A stretch of DNA of 13,429 nucleotides. It comes from Nitrospinota bacterium. Its GTDB lineage: Bacteria; Nitrospinota; Nitrospinia; UBA9942. Below are positions 6,756 through 13,394 of the stretch, piece by piece. The notes beneath the pieces were generated by a model. The model saw nothing but the letters and a program-made list of their open reading frames with translations, did no database searches and was not told the origin of the DNA. The stretch is from assembly GCA_016234205.1 (NCBI GenBank), contig JACRGN010000173.1, positions 1-13,429 of the forward strand, read 5' to 3'. The position numbers and the translations under genes are program-made. Each line of letters begins with the position of its first letter. Within the stretch, counting starts at the first letter, position 1.

Positions 6756-7829
6756 TTATAGATACTCTTTCAGCCCCTTACTCTTTAATAATTCCACTAT
6801 TTTTTTTACATCCTGAGCCTTTTCCTTTGGACAGACGAGGACTGCATCCCTCGTAGCAACAATCACAATATCCTTTATCCCGATAGTGGCAACTATTTTC
6901 TTAGGGCTGTGTATAACACAACCGTCTGTATCAATACCCACATGCTTTCCGACAACCGCATTATTAAAACTGTCTTTTTCTAAAATATCATAGAGTGCCA
7001 TCCATGTCCCCACATCATTCCATTCTATATCACATGGAATAACCGCTGTATTCTTAGCCTTCTCCATTATACCGTGGTCAATGGATATACCCTCTACCTT
7101 TGAGTATATATCTCTTATTACCCTCTTCTCTCTCTTTGTCCCCAGAGCCTTTTCAATCTCCATAAGTCCATCATATAAATCAGGCAGAAACTTTTTTATC
7201 ATCTCTAATATTGCTTCAACCTTCCAGATAAAAACCCCGCCATTCCAGAAGTAATCACCGCTATTAACAAATCTCCTTGCCCTCTTTATGTCAGGCTTCT
7301 CCACAAACCTATTAACCCGAAAAATCTTTGTCTTACCGCTCTTGACGAACTCCTCTCCGGCATGTATATAACCATAGCCTGTTTCAGGATAAGAGGGCTT
7401 AATACCAAGTGTGATTAGACAATCCCTTTCAGAGGCTATCCGAGCCCCCAATGAGATTATCTCCCTGAATCTCCCCTCATTTTTTATGAGGTGATCTGCA
7501 GGCATGACCACCATAACCCCGTCAGGGTCTTTCATCTTTATATGAATTGCTGCAAGGCCAATACATGGGGCGGTATTTTTCCCAAATGGCTCATCAATTA
7601 TATTGTGAGGATGGATTTCAGCAAGCTGCTCTCTTATCTTTTTCACATGGGAATTGGCAGTAACAATAAAAATATTCTTGAGTTTAACAATCGGTTTGAT
7701 TCTGTGGATTGTCTTCTGGATGAGGGTTCTGTCGCCTGTGAGGTTAAGCAATTGCTTTGGCGTCTTTGATTTACTGAGGGGCCAGAATCTTGTCCCGCTC
7801 CCCCCTGCCATTATAACTGCATATATCAT
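6756..7829 (-). CDS. manC: Mannose-1-phosphate guanylyltransferase
   Basis: It makes GDP-mannose from mannose-1-phosphate and GTP in the cytoplasm, for capsule, O-antigen and other glycans. Family landmarks are intact: nucleotide-binding AGGSGTRFWPLS (8-19) with PKQ (24-26), DEPFGKNTAPCI (79-90), PADH (110-113), PETGYGYI (148-155), FVEKPD (175-180), YFWNGGVFIW (193-202) and later EWNDVGTW. At 357 residues it is the short monofunctional form; the C-terminal phosphomannose isomerase domain of ManC/AlgA-type enzymes (about 480 residues) is absent. It lies 45 bases after dedA and 4 before the methyltransferase, all on the - strand. No strong ribosome site is seen before its ATG. No other sugar-nucleotide or glycosyltransferase gene is in the window. 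Confidence 0.93.
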   Translation of the reverse strand: MIYAVIMAGGSGTRFWPLSKSKTPKQLLNLTGDRTLIQKTIHRIKPIVKLKNIFIVTANSHVKKIREQLAEIHPHNIIDEPFGKNTAPCIGLAAIHIKMKDPDGVMVVMPADHLIKNEGRFREIISLGARIASERDCLITLGIKPSYPETGYGYIHAGEEFVKSGKTKIFRVNRFVEKPDIKRARRFVNSGDYFWNGGVFIWKVEAILEMIKKFLPDLYDGLMEIEKALGTKREKRVIRDIYSKVEGISIDHGIMEKAKNTAVIPCDIEWNDVGTWMALYDILEKDSFNNAVVGKHVGIDTDGCVIHSPKKIVATIGIKDIVIVATRDAVLVCPKEKAQDVKKIVELLKSKGLKEYL

Positions 7830-7874
7830 TGTAGTTTTATTATGATTACCTGACTGTCTAACTTTGAGTAAACC

Positions 7875-8519
7875 CTATGAAGTCCTGTAGCGATTGCGTA
7901 AATATTCTATCACACCCGGCATAATGGAGATAACTATTATAGTCATGATAACAATAGTAAAGTTCCTTTTTACGAGAGGGATAGTGCCAAAGTAATAACC
8001 CCCAAAGATAAAAATAGCAACCCAGAAGATGCCTCCTGTAATATTATAAATGACGAATCGCATATAGCTCATCCTGCCGATTCCAGCAACAAAAGGCGCA
8101 AAGGTGCGAATGATGGGCATAAACCTCGCTATCATAATTGTCTTCCCTCCATGCCTTTCGTAAAACCGATGGGCTCGGTCAAGGTATTCCCTGTTTAAAA
8201 AGCGGACATCGTATTTGTGAAATATCGCAGGACCCACACGGTATCCTATCCAATAATTAACTGTATCACCTGCAATGGCAGCAACGCTCAAGAGCACAGC
8301 TAATAATATATTATCAAGAGAACCCATAGCTGCAAATGTTCCAGCCGCAAATAGGAGAGAGTCTCCGGGAAGGAAAGGGGTAATTACCAGACCTGTTTCG
8401 CAGAAAACAATGAGGAAAAGGATTAAATATGTCCACACACCATAGCTTTGAATTACAAAATTGAGGTGTGTATCGAGATGGATAAAAACTTCTAAAACAT
8501 TTTTTATAAGATCAATCAT
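7875..8519 (-). CDS. dedA: DedA-family inner-membrane protein
   Basis: A 214-residue integral membrane protein of the DedA/SNARE-associated (VTT) superfamily, which includes phospholipid scramblase or flippase-like proteins needed for envelope integrity and membrane potential. Family marks are present: an acidic residue and Gly/Pro turn in ETGLVITPFLPGDSLLFAAG (41-60), then the conserved arginine segment ARFMPIIRTFAPFVAG. Hydrophobic helices lie near residues 25-45, 55-80 and 135-205. It is the first gene of the leftward dedA-manC-methylase-endonuclease run and is divergent from ruvB. Known family members differ in substrate, so lipid specificity cannot be assigned. Confidence 0.9.
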   Translation of the reverse strand: MIDLIKNVLEVFIHLDTHLNFVIQSYGVWTYLILFLIVFCETGLVITPFLPGDSLLFAAGTFAAMGSLDNILLAVLLSVAAIAGDTVNYWIGYRVGPAIFHKYDVRFLNREYLDRAHRFYERHGGKTIMIARFMPIIRTFAPFVAGIGRMSYMRFVIYNITGGIFWVAIFIFGGYYFGTIPLVKRNFTIVIMTIIVISIMPGVIEYLRNRYRTS

Positions 8520-8542
8520 TACAATCGCTATAGAAAAATTAG

Positions 8543-8548
8543 ATTATA
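8543..8548 (-). promoter_or_regulatory. Candidate -10 for dedA
   Basis: On the - strand a perfect TATAAT lies 24 bases before the dedA start. No good -35 stands 16-18 bases upstream of it; a perfect TTGACA (8584-8589, - strand) is about 35 bases away and would instead pair with a poor -10 (CAAATA at 8561-8566). Confidence 0.3.
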
Positions 8549-8594
8549 AGCACTTTTGTATATTTGCATCTTTAATTATGGCATGTCAAGTGTT

Positions 8595-8627
8595 AATTGT
8601 TTTTTACACATAATTGTTTTTACACAT
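8595..8627. repeat. Tandem 17/16-bp repeat in the ruvB promoter region
   Basis: AATTGTTTTTTACACAT (8595-8611) is followed directly by AATTGTTTTTACACAT (8612-8627); the copies differ only by one T. The second copy overlaps the likely ruvB -35. Adjacent direct repeats at one helical-turn-and-a-half spacing could be an operator, but I do not recognise the motif. Confidence 0.6.
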
Positions 8628-8643
8628 GATTTTGCTGTATAAT
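8614..8643 (+). promoter_or_regulatory. ruvB promoter, possibly leaderless
   Basis: TTGTTT (8614-8619), an 18-base spacer and a perfect TATAAT (8638-8643) precede ruvB. The ATG at 8652 begins only 8 bases after the -10, where transcription would start, and no ribosome site is present. Confidence 0.5.
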
Positions 8644-8651
8644 CTTTTATC

Positions 8652-9683
8652 ATGAGTGATGATACACAGGATAGATTCATAACTCCGCAGAAGGAAGATG
8701 ATGACATCAGTTTTGAGTCAACCCTTCGTCCAAGAACCCTTGATGAATATATCGGTCAGGAAAAAATCAAAGAAAATTTAAAGGTCTTCATTCAGGCAAC
8801 GAAAGAGAGAGCCGAGGCATTAGACCATGTCCTATTTTACGGTCCCCCAGGGCTTGGCAAGACTACTATGGCAAATATAATCGCCTCCGAGCTTGGAGTA
8901 AATATAAAGGGGACTTCAGGGCCTGTCATTGAAAGGGCTGGCGACCTCGCCGCTATCCTCACTAACTTAAAAGAGCATGATGTCTTATTTATTGATGAGA
9001 TACATAGACTCAATCATGTAGTTGAAGAGATTTTATATCCGGCAATGGAGGATTTTAAACTTGATATTATGATTGGACAGGGGCCAAGCGCCCGTTCAAT
9101 AAAACTTGACCTGCCTAAATTTACCTTGGTTGGTGCGACTACAAGGGCAGGACTGCTCACATCTCCGTTGAGGGACAGATTTGGTGTAATTCACCGATTA
9201 GATTACTATAAAGAAGAGGAACTTAAGATTATTGTGGAGAGGTCTGCAAAAATATTGAATATCTCTATTGATTCAGGCGGTTCACTGGAGATTGCCCGCC
9301 GTTCAAGGGGGACGCCGAGGATAGCAAACAGACTCCTACGCAGGGTGAGGGATTATGCACAGGTAAGGGCTGATGGAAATATTACAAAAGATGTGGCGGA
9401 TGAGGCATTAAAGATGCTTGAGGTAGATGAACTTGGTTTTGACAAGATGGACAGAAAACTCCTTCTTACAATTATAGAAAAGTTTAACGGAGGGCCTGTC
9501 GGTGTTGAAACACTATCAGCAGCAGTCAGCGAGGAAAGAGATACAATTGAAGATGTCTATGAGCCGTTTCTCATACAGGGCGGCTATATACACAGAACAC
9601 CGCGCGGCAGGGTCGCAACAAAAATCGCCTATGAACACTTCGGCATAAAGCCAAGAGATGATTTGCAGGAAAGGTTGCTATAA
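8652..9683 (+). CDS. ruvB: Holliday junction branch migration ATPase RuvB
   Basis: RuvB is the hexameric AAA+ motor that, with RuvA, drives branch migration of Holliday junctions during recombinational repair. All landmarks are intact in 343 residues, a normal length: LRPRTLDEYIGQ (25-36), Walker A GPPGLGKT (64-71), Walker B LFIDEIH (112-118), sensor GATTR (161-165), arginine finger in PLRDRFG (172-178), sensor 2 RGTPRIANRLLRRVRDYA and the C-terminal winged helix (GGYIHRTPRGR). ruvA and ruvC are not adjacent here. The gene is divergent from dedA. The start has no Shine-Dalgarno sequence and lies just after a TATAAT. No E. coli-type LexA box was seen. Confidence 0.97.
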   Translation: MSDDTQDRFITPQKEDDDISFESTLRPRTLDEYIGQEKIKENLKVFIQATKERAEALDHVLFYGPPGLGKTTMANIIASELGVNIKGTSGPVIERAGDLAAILTNLKEHDVLFIDEIHRLNHVVEEILYPAMEDFKLDIMIGQGPSARSIKLDLPKFTLVGATTRAGLLTSPLRDRFGVIHRLDYYKEEELKIIVERSAKILNISIDSGGSLEIARRSRGTPRIANRLLRRVRDYAQVRADGNITKDVADEALKMLEVDELGFDKMDRKLLLTIIEKFNGGPVGVETLSAAVSEERDTIEDVYEPFLIQGGYIHRTPRGRVATKIAYEHFGIKPRDDLQERLL

Positions 9684-9701
9684 GTTTAAAAGTATTCAAA
9701 G

Positions 9702-9731
9702 TTGCAAGAAATGATTAAAATGGTTTATAAT
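9702..9731 (+). promoter_or_regulatory. Candidate promoter for the small exported protein
   Basis: TTGCAA (9702-9707), an 18-base spacer and TATAAT (9726-9731) lie between ruvB and the next gene, giving a leader of about 38 bases before the ATG at 9777. Confidence 0.4.
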
Positions 9732-9776
9732 AAATACATTAAGGTTATTTGCCTTGATAGTTTTTCAGGAGAGTCT

Positions 9777-10214
9777 ATGAAAAGGGTAATAGTGGTTTTG
9801 ATAATTCTATTCATGAGCATTCTTGAAGGAGAGTCTTTCTCCGAAATGAGTGTATCAAATAAAGAAGGGACTTTATCAATTGATTATACAATGCATCTTA
9901 AACAGCATAAGAGCAACGAAGAGGTATGCATATATCTATCCACTTTACAGAAGGACAAAGAATGGAGATTAAAAACTTACGAAATAGTCAAGGGACTGTG
10001 TAACGAACTTGTCAGTGAAGGATATACGAGGATACCATCAAACTACCCTGTCCCTCCGAGGAGAGAATCGGCTGTAAATGTTATTCAAATGGAAGAAGGG
10101 ATAAATATTACAATCCATAAAGACGGATTCATGAAAGAGAAACTGTTTGATGAGGAAAGCGAAGAACAGATAGTTATGGAAATACTCGTGGAGTTGTTCG
10201 GAGTAGATGTCTAA
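9777..10214 (+). CDS. Small exported protein of unknown function
   Basis: I do not recognise this protein. ATG 9777 follows CAGGAGAG at a good distance and gives 145 residues starting with a basic tip and hydrophobic signal segment (about residues 2-16), so export or membrane tethering is likely. A longer reading from TTG 9702 is unlikely because it begins inside a probable promoter. The mature part is charged, with two cysteines (in EEVCIYL and KGLCNEL), a proline patch YPVPPRRES and an acidic C-terminus (DEESEEQIVMEILVELFG). The first half could form strands, the rest helices. It lies between ruvB and the radical SAM gene, but nothing shows a shared function. Confidence 0.65.
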   Translation: MKRVIVVLIILFMSILEGESFSEMSVSNKEGTLSIDYTMHLKQHKSNEEVCIYLSTLQKDKEWRLKTYEIVKGLCNELVSEGYTRIPSNYPVPPRRESAVNVIQMEEGINITIHKDGFMKEKLFDEESEEQIVMEILVELFGVDV

Positions 10215-10317
10215 CCTTTAATCAATCCATCCGGGGTTTACCAAAATCATCAATCTGAAAGCCCCTTGGATTACCTGTCAGGATGAAGAAATTTATACTT
10301 TTGTAGTCCATTGAAAG

Positions 10318-11253
10318 ATGGAGATTGATATATTACAACACAAAAAGAGATATAATCCCTTCGGCCAGCACCTTATAGAGATATTTGGAGAGAAGGTCTT
10401 AAAGATTACTGTTGATGCTGGATTTACCTGTCCTAACAGAGATGGAAAGGCAGGTAAAGGAGGATGCATCTATTGCAGTGAAGGGAGCCATTATCTTCCA
10501 GAACAGCAAAGAAGTTTAACGGTTAGAGAACAATTATTATCTTCCATCACTCGGATAAAAAATAAATTTAATATAGACAAATTCATAGCCTATTTCCAGG
10601 CATACTCAAATACCTACTCACCAATAAATAATCTCAAAAACCTTTATGATGAGGCTTTAAGTGTAGATGGGATTGTAGGGCTTTCCATTGGGACAAGACC
10701 CGATTGCCTACCTGATAAGACGCTTGACCTCCTTGAGGAGTATTCAGAAAAGACCTATCTCTGGCTTGAAATTGGACTTCAATCAATCCATAACAGAACC
10801 CTTAAATTTATAAACAGGGGGCATACATTTGAACAGTTTCTGGATGCTGTTGAAAGAGCAAGTGGGAGAGGTTTTAAGATATGCACTCATGTCATTCTTG
10901 GACTTCCGGGAGAGTCATATAATGACATGATGGAGACTGCAAAAGTAGTAGGAGGTCTTGGAATAGCTGGAATAAAACTTCATCATCTCTACATACTCAA
11001 AGGGACACCTTTAGAAAAAATTTATCTCAATAAAGAATTTAATCTCCTTGATGAAGACAGTTATGTAAATCTGGTGTGTGATTTTCTTGAATACCTCCCA
11101 CATGATATAATTATCCAAAGACTGGTCGGTGATGCACCAAATGACAGACTGGTTGCCCCTCTCTGGTCACAAAGCAAATCAGATGTAATCAGAGCTATAG
11201 ACAAAGAGATGGAGAGGAGAGAGTCGTATCAAGGGGCAAGAATAAAGGCTTAA
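10318..11253 (+). CDS. YhcC-type radical SAM protein (TIGR01212 family)
   Basis: The protein has 311 residues. The iron-sulfur cysteines lie in DAGFTCPNRDGKAGKGGCIY (33-52) and at Cys53: Cys38, Cys50 and Cys53, spaced C-x11-C-x2-C. This CPNRDG...GGCIYC signature marks the TIGR01212/YhcC radical SAM family, related to the elongator-like Elp3 and HemN-type domains. A GLSIGTRPDCL string and LWLEIGLQSIHN follow on the TIM-barrel, and HVILGLPGES is the usual later glycine motif. The family's substrate is not firmly known to me; tRNA or cofactor modification is possible. The start follows only a weak GAAAG, and no better upstream ATG is in frame. The gene ends within a few bases of a long palindrome. 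Confidence 0.9.
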   Translation: MEIDILQHKKRYNPFGQHLIEIFGEKVLKITVDAGFTCPNRDGKAGKGGCIYCSEGSHYLPEQQRSLTVREQLLSSITRIKNKFNIDKFIAYFQAYSNTYSPINNLKNLYDEALSVDGIVGLSIGTRPDCLPDKTLDLLEEYSEKTYLWLEIGLQSIHNRTLKFINRGHTFEQFLDAVERASGRGFKICTHVILGLPGESYNDMMETAKVVGGLGIAGIKLHHLYILKGTPLEKIYLNKEFNLLDEDSYVNLVCDFLEYLPHDIIIQRLVGDAPNDRLVAPLWSQSKSDVIRAIDKEMERRESYQGARIKA

Positions 11254-11255
11254 TA

Positions 11256-11352
11256 GAACGCAGATAAACGCAGAATATACGGATTAACACAGAAAATTTA
11301 TTTCAACCTTTTTATCAGCGTAAATCTTCTTTTTCCGCGTTCATCTGCGTTC
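11256..11352. repeat. Long imperfect palindrome built from AACGCAGAT units
   Basis: Left arm 11256-11290 and right arm 11318-11352 (35 bases each) match as reverse complements at 26 of 35 positions, best at the outer ends: GAACGCAGAT followed by AACGC in both arms. Two of the mismatches would be G-U pairs in RNA. The loop is 27 bases of A/T-rich sequence. The AACGCAGAT(G/A)AACGC unit is a familiar intergenic repeat type in bacterial genomes; a non-autonomous mobile element is a reasonable reading. It fills the gap between the radical SAM gene and DUF2905. Confidence 0.75.
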
Positions 11353-11368
11353 AATAGTTTTTAATAAT

Positions 11369-11593
11369 ATGTTTGAACTTAATCCATTAGGAAAGATGTT
11401 GATATTTTTTGGTGCAATCCTCATCCTTATCGGAGGTGCTTTATTACTTGCAGGAAAAGTTCCGTGGATAGGAAGGCTTCCGGGGGATATTTTCATCCAG
11501 AAAAAGAACTTCACCTTCTATTTTCCACTCGCCACATCCATAATTATAAGCATCATATTGACACTAATTTTTTTCATCCTTGGTAGAAGGTAA
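11369..11593 (+). CDS. DUF2905 two-helix membrane protein
   Basis: A 74-residue protein with two membrane helices (about 8-28 and 50-71) joined by a loop that carries the family's most conserved text, GRLPGDIFIQKKNFTFYFPL. This matches the DUF2905 family of small bacterial membrane proteins, often encoded near ruvB and tRNA-modification genes. Function is unknown. The start has no ribosome site and lies 16 bases after the long palindrome. The stop at 11591-11593 opens a 289-base stretch without a credible gene. Confidence 0.88.
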   Translation: MFELNPLGKMLIFFGAILILIGGALLLAGKVPWIGRLPGDIFIQKKNFTFYFPLATSIIISIILTLIFFILGRR

Positions 11594-11724
11594 AAAATCA
11601 TACTCCTTAAGATAGTATAGTAACAATAACGTGAAGCAAGAAGTATTTGAATATAGTCATATCTTACCAATTTGTGGCTAACGACAGAATTACTAATAAG
11701 TTCATTGGTAAAGCCTCATAAGCA

Positions 11725-11800
11725 GTCATTCCTGCGAAAGCAGGAATCCATGAAAATTAAAGAAAATACTGGATTCCCGCTTAAGGACTGCGGGAATGAC
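11725..11800. repeat. 76-bp palindromic mobile-type repeat (GTCATTCC...GGAATGAC)
   Basis: The element starts GTCATTCCTGC and ends GCGGGAATGAC, so its tips are inverted. Inside, each end folds into its own hairpin (TCCTGC gaaa GCAGGA; TCCCGC ttaaggact GCGGGA), and AATCCA near the left pairs with TGGATT near the right. This is the GTCATTCC(C/T)GC-type repeat seen between genes in many bacteria, probably a MITE- or REP-like element moved by a transposase in trans. The rest of 11594-11882 holds no gene I can support. A 68-codon frame through it only translates the repeat. Confidence 0.8.
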
Positions 11801-11838
11801 GGAAAAAGCAATGTACTCTTACTTATGGTCTTCTTAGT

Positions 11839-11864
11839 AACGGGCGGCTGTAAGCCGTCCCGTT
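11839..11864. terminator. GC-rich hairpin between convergent genes
   Basis: AACGGGCGGCT (11839-11849) pairs with AGCCGTCCCGTT (11853-11864) with one bulged base and a 3-base loop. It lies between the rightward DUF2905 gene and the leftward toxin gene and could stop transcription from either side, though no clean T-run adjoins it. It could also be a small repeat. Confidence 0.4.
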
Positions 11865-11882
11865 CAATGATTTGTTAAAAAT

Positions 11883-12176
11883 TTATTTTAATCTATCAAC
11901 CCAATAATTAGGCTTTCTGTGTAAGTGTGCAAATGCAAGAACAACTATTTCGTTTTCTTGTATTGAATAAATTATTTTATAAGGAAATATACGAGTAAGA
12001 TACCGCCGAGTTTCTTTGCGTTCTGGTGGCCATGCTTGAGGAAATTGCTGAATACGCAGGATGCCATTTTTTATTTCATTTTCAAACTTAACACCTAAAC
12101 CTGTCTGTTCAATTTCATAAAATTCTTTTGCCTCATTAAATTCTAATTGGGCAATTTCAAGAATTTTTATTTCCAT
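11883..12176 (-). CDS. RelE/ParE-superfamily toxin
   Basis: A 97-residue protein with the RelE/ParE fold signature: two N-terminal helices (LEFNEAKEFYE, residues 11-21), then RRYLTRIFPYKIIYSI (57-72) and the C-terminal strand IVVLAFAHLHRKPNYW (77-92). Members either cleave mRNA on the ribosome (RelE) or poison gyrase (ParE); the sequence does not let me choose, although the His/Arg-rich C-terminus suits many RelE-like relatives. The ATG lies 2 bases after the antitoxin stop, so translation is probably coupled. The frame is complete, so the toxin should be functional. Confidence 0.88.
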   Translation of the reverse strand: MEIKILEIAQLEFNEAKEFYEIEQTGLGVKFENEIKNGILRIQQFPQAWPPERKETRRYLTRIFPYKIIYSIQENEIVVLAFAHLHRKPNYWVDRLK

Positions 12177-12178
12177 GA

Positions 12179-12388
12179 TTATTTTTTCTTAAACATATTA
12201 TCAAAAGACACAGTCTTTAATTTCCCAGCTTTATAGGCTTTTAGTCTTTTCTCTGCCTCATCTGCCCAAATTTTTTCAATTTCAGGGTCTGGCACATCCA
12301 GACTTTTCATTAAAGCTTCAATAACTATGGATTTTTCTGCCGGCTTAAGATGTAATGCTTTTGATATTATTTCTTTTGTTGGGGACAT
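12179..12388 (-). CDS. Antitoxin of the addiction-module family (TIGR02574/PF09720-like)
   Basis: The 69-residue protein matches the short acidic/basic 'addiction module component' antitoxins: helix ISKALHLKPAEKSIVIEALM, then DPEIEKIWADEAEKRLKAYKAGKLKTVSF, the part that wraps the RelE-like partner. I chose the ATG at 12388 because GAGGTG (12395-12400, - strand) sits 6 bases before it. The in-frame GTG at 12397 that would add three residues is itself part of that ribosome site. The gene precedes and neutralises the toxin encoded next; the complex probably represses its own promoter, as is usual for such pairs. Confidence 0.85.
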   Translation of the reverse strand: MSPTKEIISKALHLKPAEKSIVIEALMKSLDVPDPEIEKIWADEAEKRLKAYKAGKLKTVSFDNMFKKK

Positions 12389-12424
12389 AATTATCACCTC
12401 GTAAATATTTTTAACTTTTTATAA

Positions 12425-12433
12425 ATTATAGCA
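12425..12433 (-). promoter_or_regulatory. Extended -10 promoter of the toxin-antitoxin operon
   Basis: Read on the - strand, TGCTATAAT is a perfect extended -10, 37 bases before the antitoxin ATG. The -35 region is not recognisable, which extended -10 promoters tolerate. The surrounding A/T-rich sequence could hold the antitoxin operator. Confidence 0.5.
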
Positions 12434-12476
12434 TAAATATTAAGGATATTTATTATTTATTTTTAACGACCCAAAT

Positions 12477-12534
12477 GAGGCGCAGGGGCAACCAGCCTTT
12501 AAAAAAAACCACAGAGGCTAATCCCTGTCGCCTC
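12477..12534. repeat. Imperfect palindrome between the antitoxin promoter and the nuclease gene
   Basis: GAGGCGCAGGG...AGCCT (from 12477 to about 12499) mirrors AGGCT...CCCTGTCGCCTC (about 12513-12534), with small bulges and an A-rich loop. It lies just after the stop of the leftward nuclease gene, so it may act as its terminator, or be another dispersed repeat. Confidence 0.55.
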
Positions 12535-12544
12535 GATTTAAGTG

Positions 12545-13255
12545 TTATGCATTTTCAAGATTTAATGTCATTCTGTATGTTTTTAATGAAACTGCTTCTG
12601 TGATTAAGCAAGCATTTCTCAGGCTTTCATCAACCTCACCAGAAATAATTACACCTTCAGATTTTCTATCAGGAAACTGCTTTTTCAATAGCCCCAAATA
12701 CATTGCGATTTGACCGAAAACTCTAAAATCAGCAACACCCGATTTCAATTCTATTGCCAGTAAAGAACCAGAAGTAATATTTTCTAACAAAACATCAATT
12801 CTTTTTCCTTCTATGGAATATTCAATCCCTTCTTTATTCTCTCCGAATATTTTGTATCCAGGAAATAAAGTTGATATCTGGTTGCACAAAGAAAACTTTA
12901 AATCTTTCTCGTATGTAAAATTATTGCACATGACATTTTCATTCTCAGTAGGTGGCAAGATTTCCTCGGACAAATCATTGCCAGCAAAGTAATCAGTTAA
13001 AAATTCTGAATATCTGGCAATGGCATTTCTGTAAAGCCCGTTACCTTCGTAACCGTAGTTACTGTAGATACCATCTTGACGGTATTTCCGTGCAATTTCG
13101 TTCACAGCATCAATATCTCTTAAGGAATAGATATCTGTAATTTCACCAGTATTTTCTGAATAGTGAGTAGAGATTCGATTTATAGCTCCGGGATAACTTT
13201 GCGCGGCACCGAGATTACCTCTGTTAATCAGCCAATTTCTGAATTTTTGTATCAT
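12545..13255 (-). CDS. NucS-like PD-(D/E)xK nuclease with an N-terminal helical domain
   Basis: The C-terminal half (about 113-230) matches the NucS/DUF91-type nuclease core: Glu116 in TYEKDL, Asp154 in GKRIDVLLE, Glu169 and Lys171 in AIELKSG, and Gln182 in VFGQIAMYLG, in the usual E...D...ExK...Q order, with GVIISGEVDE following. The N-terminal part (1-90) has FRNWLINRG...SYPGAINRIS and then YRNAIARYSEFL, a helical pattern often found in front of restriction-type nucleases. NucS proteins act on mismatched or branched DNA in archaea and actinobacteria; this stand-alone 236-residue version in a toxin-antitoxin/IS setting more likely serves defence or repair (inference). ATG 13255 has a strong AAGGAGC ribosome site. 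Confidence 0.75.
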   Translation of the reverse strand: MIQKFRNWLINRGNLGAAQSYPGAINRISTHYSENTGEITDIYSLRDIDAVNEIARKYRQDGIYSNYGYEGNGLYRNAIARYSEFLTDYFAGNDLSEEILPPTENENVMCNNFTYEKDLKFSLCNQISTLFPGYKIFGENKEGIEYSIEGKRIDVLLENITSGSLLAIELKSGVADFRVFGQIAMYLGLLKKQFPDRKSEGVIISGEVDESLRNACLITEAVSLKTYRMTLNLENA

Positions 13256-13317
13256 CTATTGCTCCTTTTATGGTTGCATAACATTTAATAGGGTCTGCGA
13301 CAAAAAAGTAGGTATAT

Positions 13318-13346
13318 TTGACTTTCTCCTTTAATTTGAGTATAAT
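13318..13346 (+). promoter_or_regulatory. Near-consensus promoter of the IS transposase gene
   Basis: TTGACT (13318-13323), a 17-base spacer and TATAAT (13341-13346) match the sigma70 consensus at 11 of 12 positions, the best promoter in the window. Confidence 0.65.
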
Positions 13347-13368
13347 CTGAATGCCCTATGGCAATCAG
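13347..13368 (+). repeat. Hairpin at the start of the IS transcript
   Basis: CTGAATGCC (13347-13355) pairs with GGCAATCAG (13360-13368) at 8 of 9 positions around a CTAT loop. It overlaps the expected transcription start, so it could damp read-through from outside the element or bind a repressor. Confidence 0.45.
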
Positions 13369-13394
13369 ATTAACAATTAAAAGGAGGAAGGATT

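Noticed and set aside
9702..9776. TTG start giving a longer form of the small exported protein
   Set aside because: The TTG lies in a probable -35 element, and ATG 9777 has a good ribosome site and signal segment.
11672..11878. 68-codon + strand frame after DUF2905
   Set aside because: It only translates the 76-bp palindromic repeat (the typical SFLRKQES / GFPLKDCGNDGKS product) and has no ribosome site.
12389..12397. GTG start of the antitoxin
   Set aside because: This GTG is part of the GAGGTG ribosome site for the ATG at 12388.
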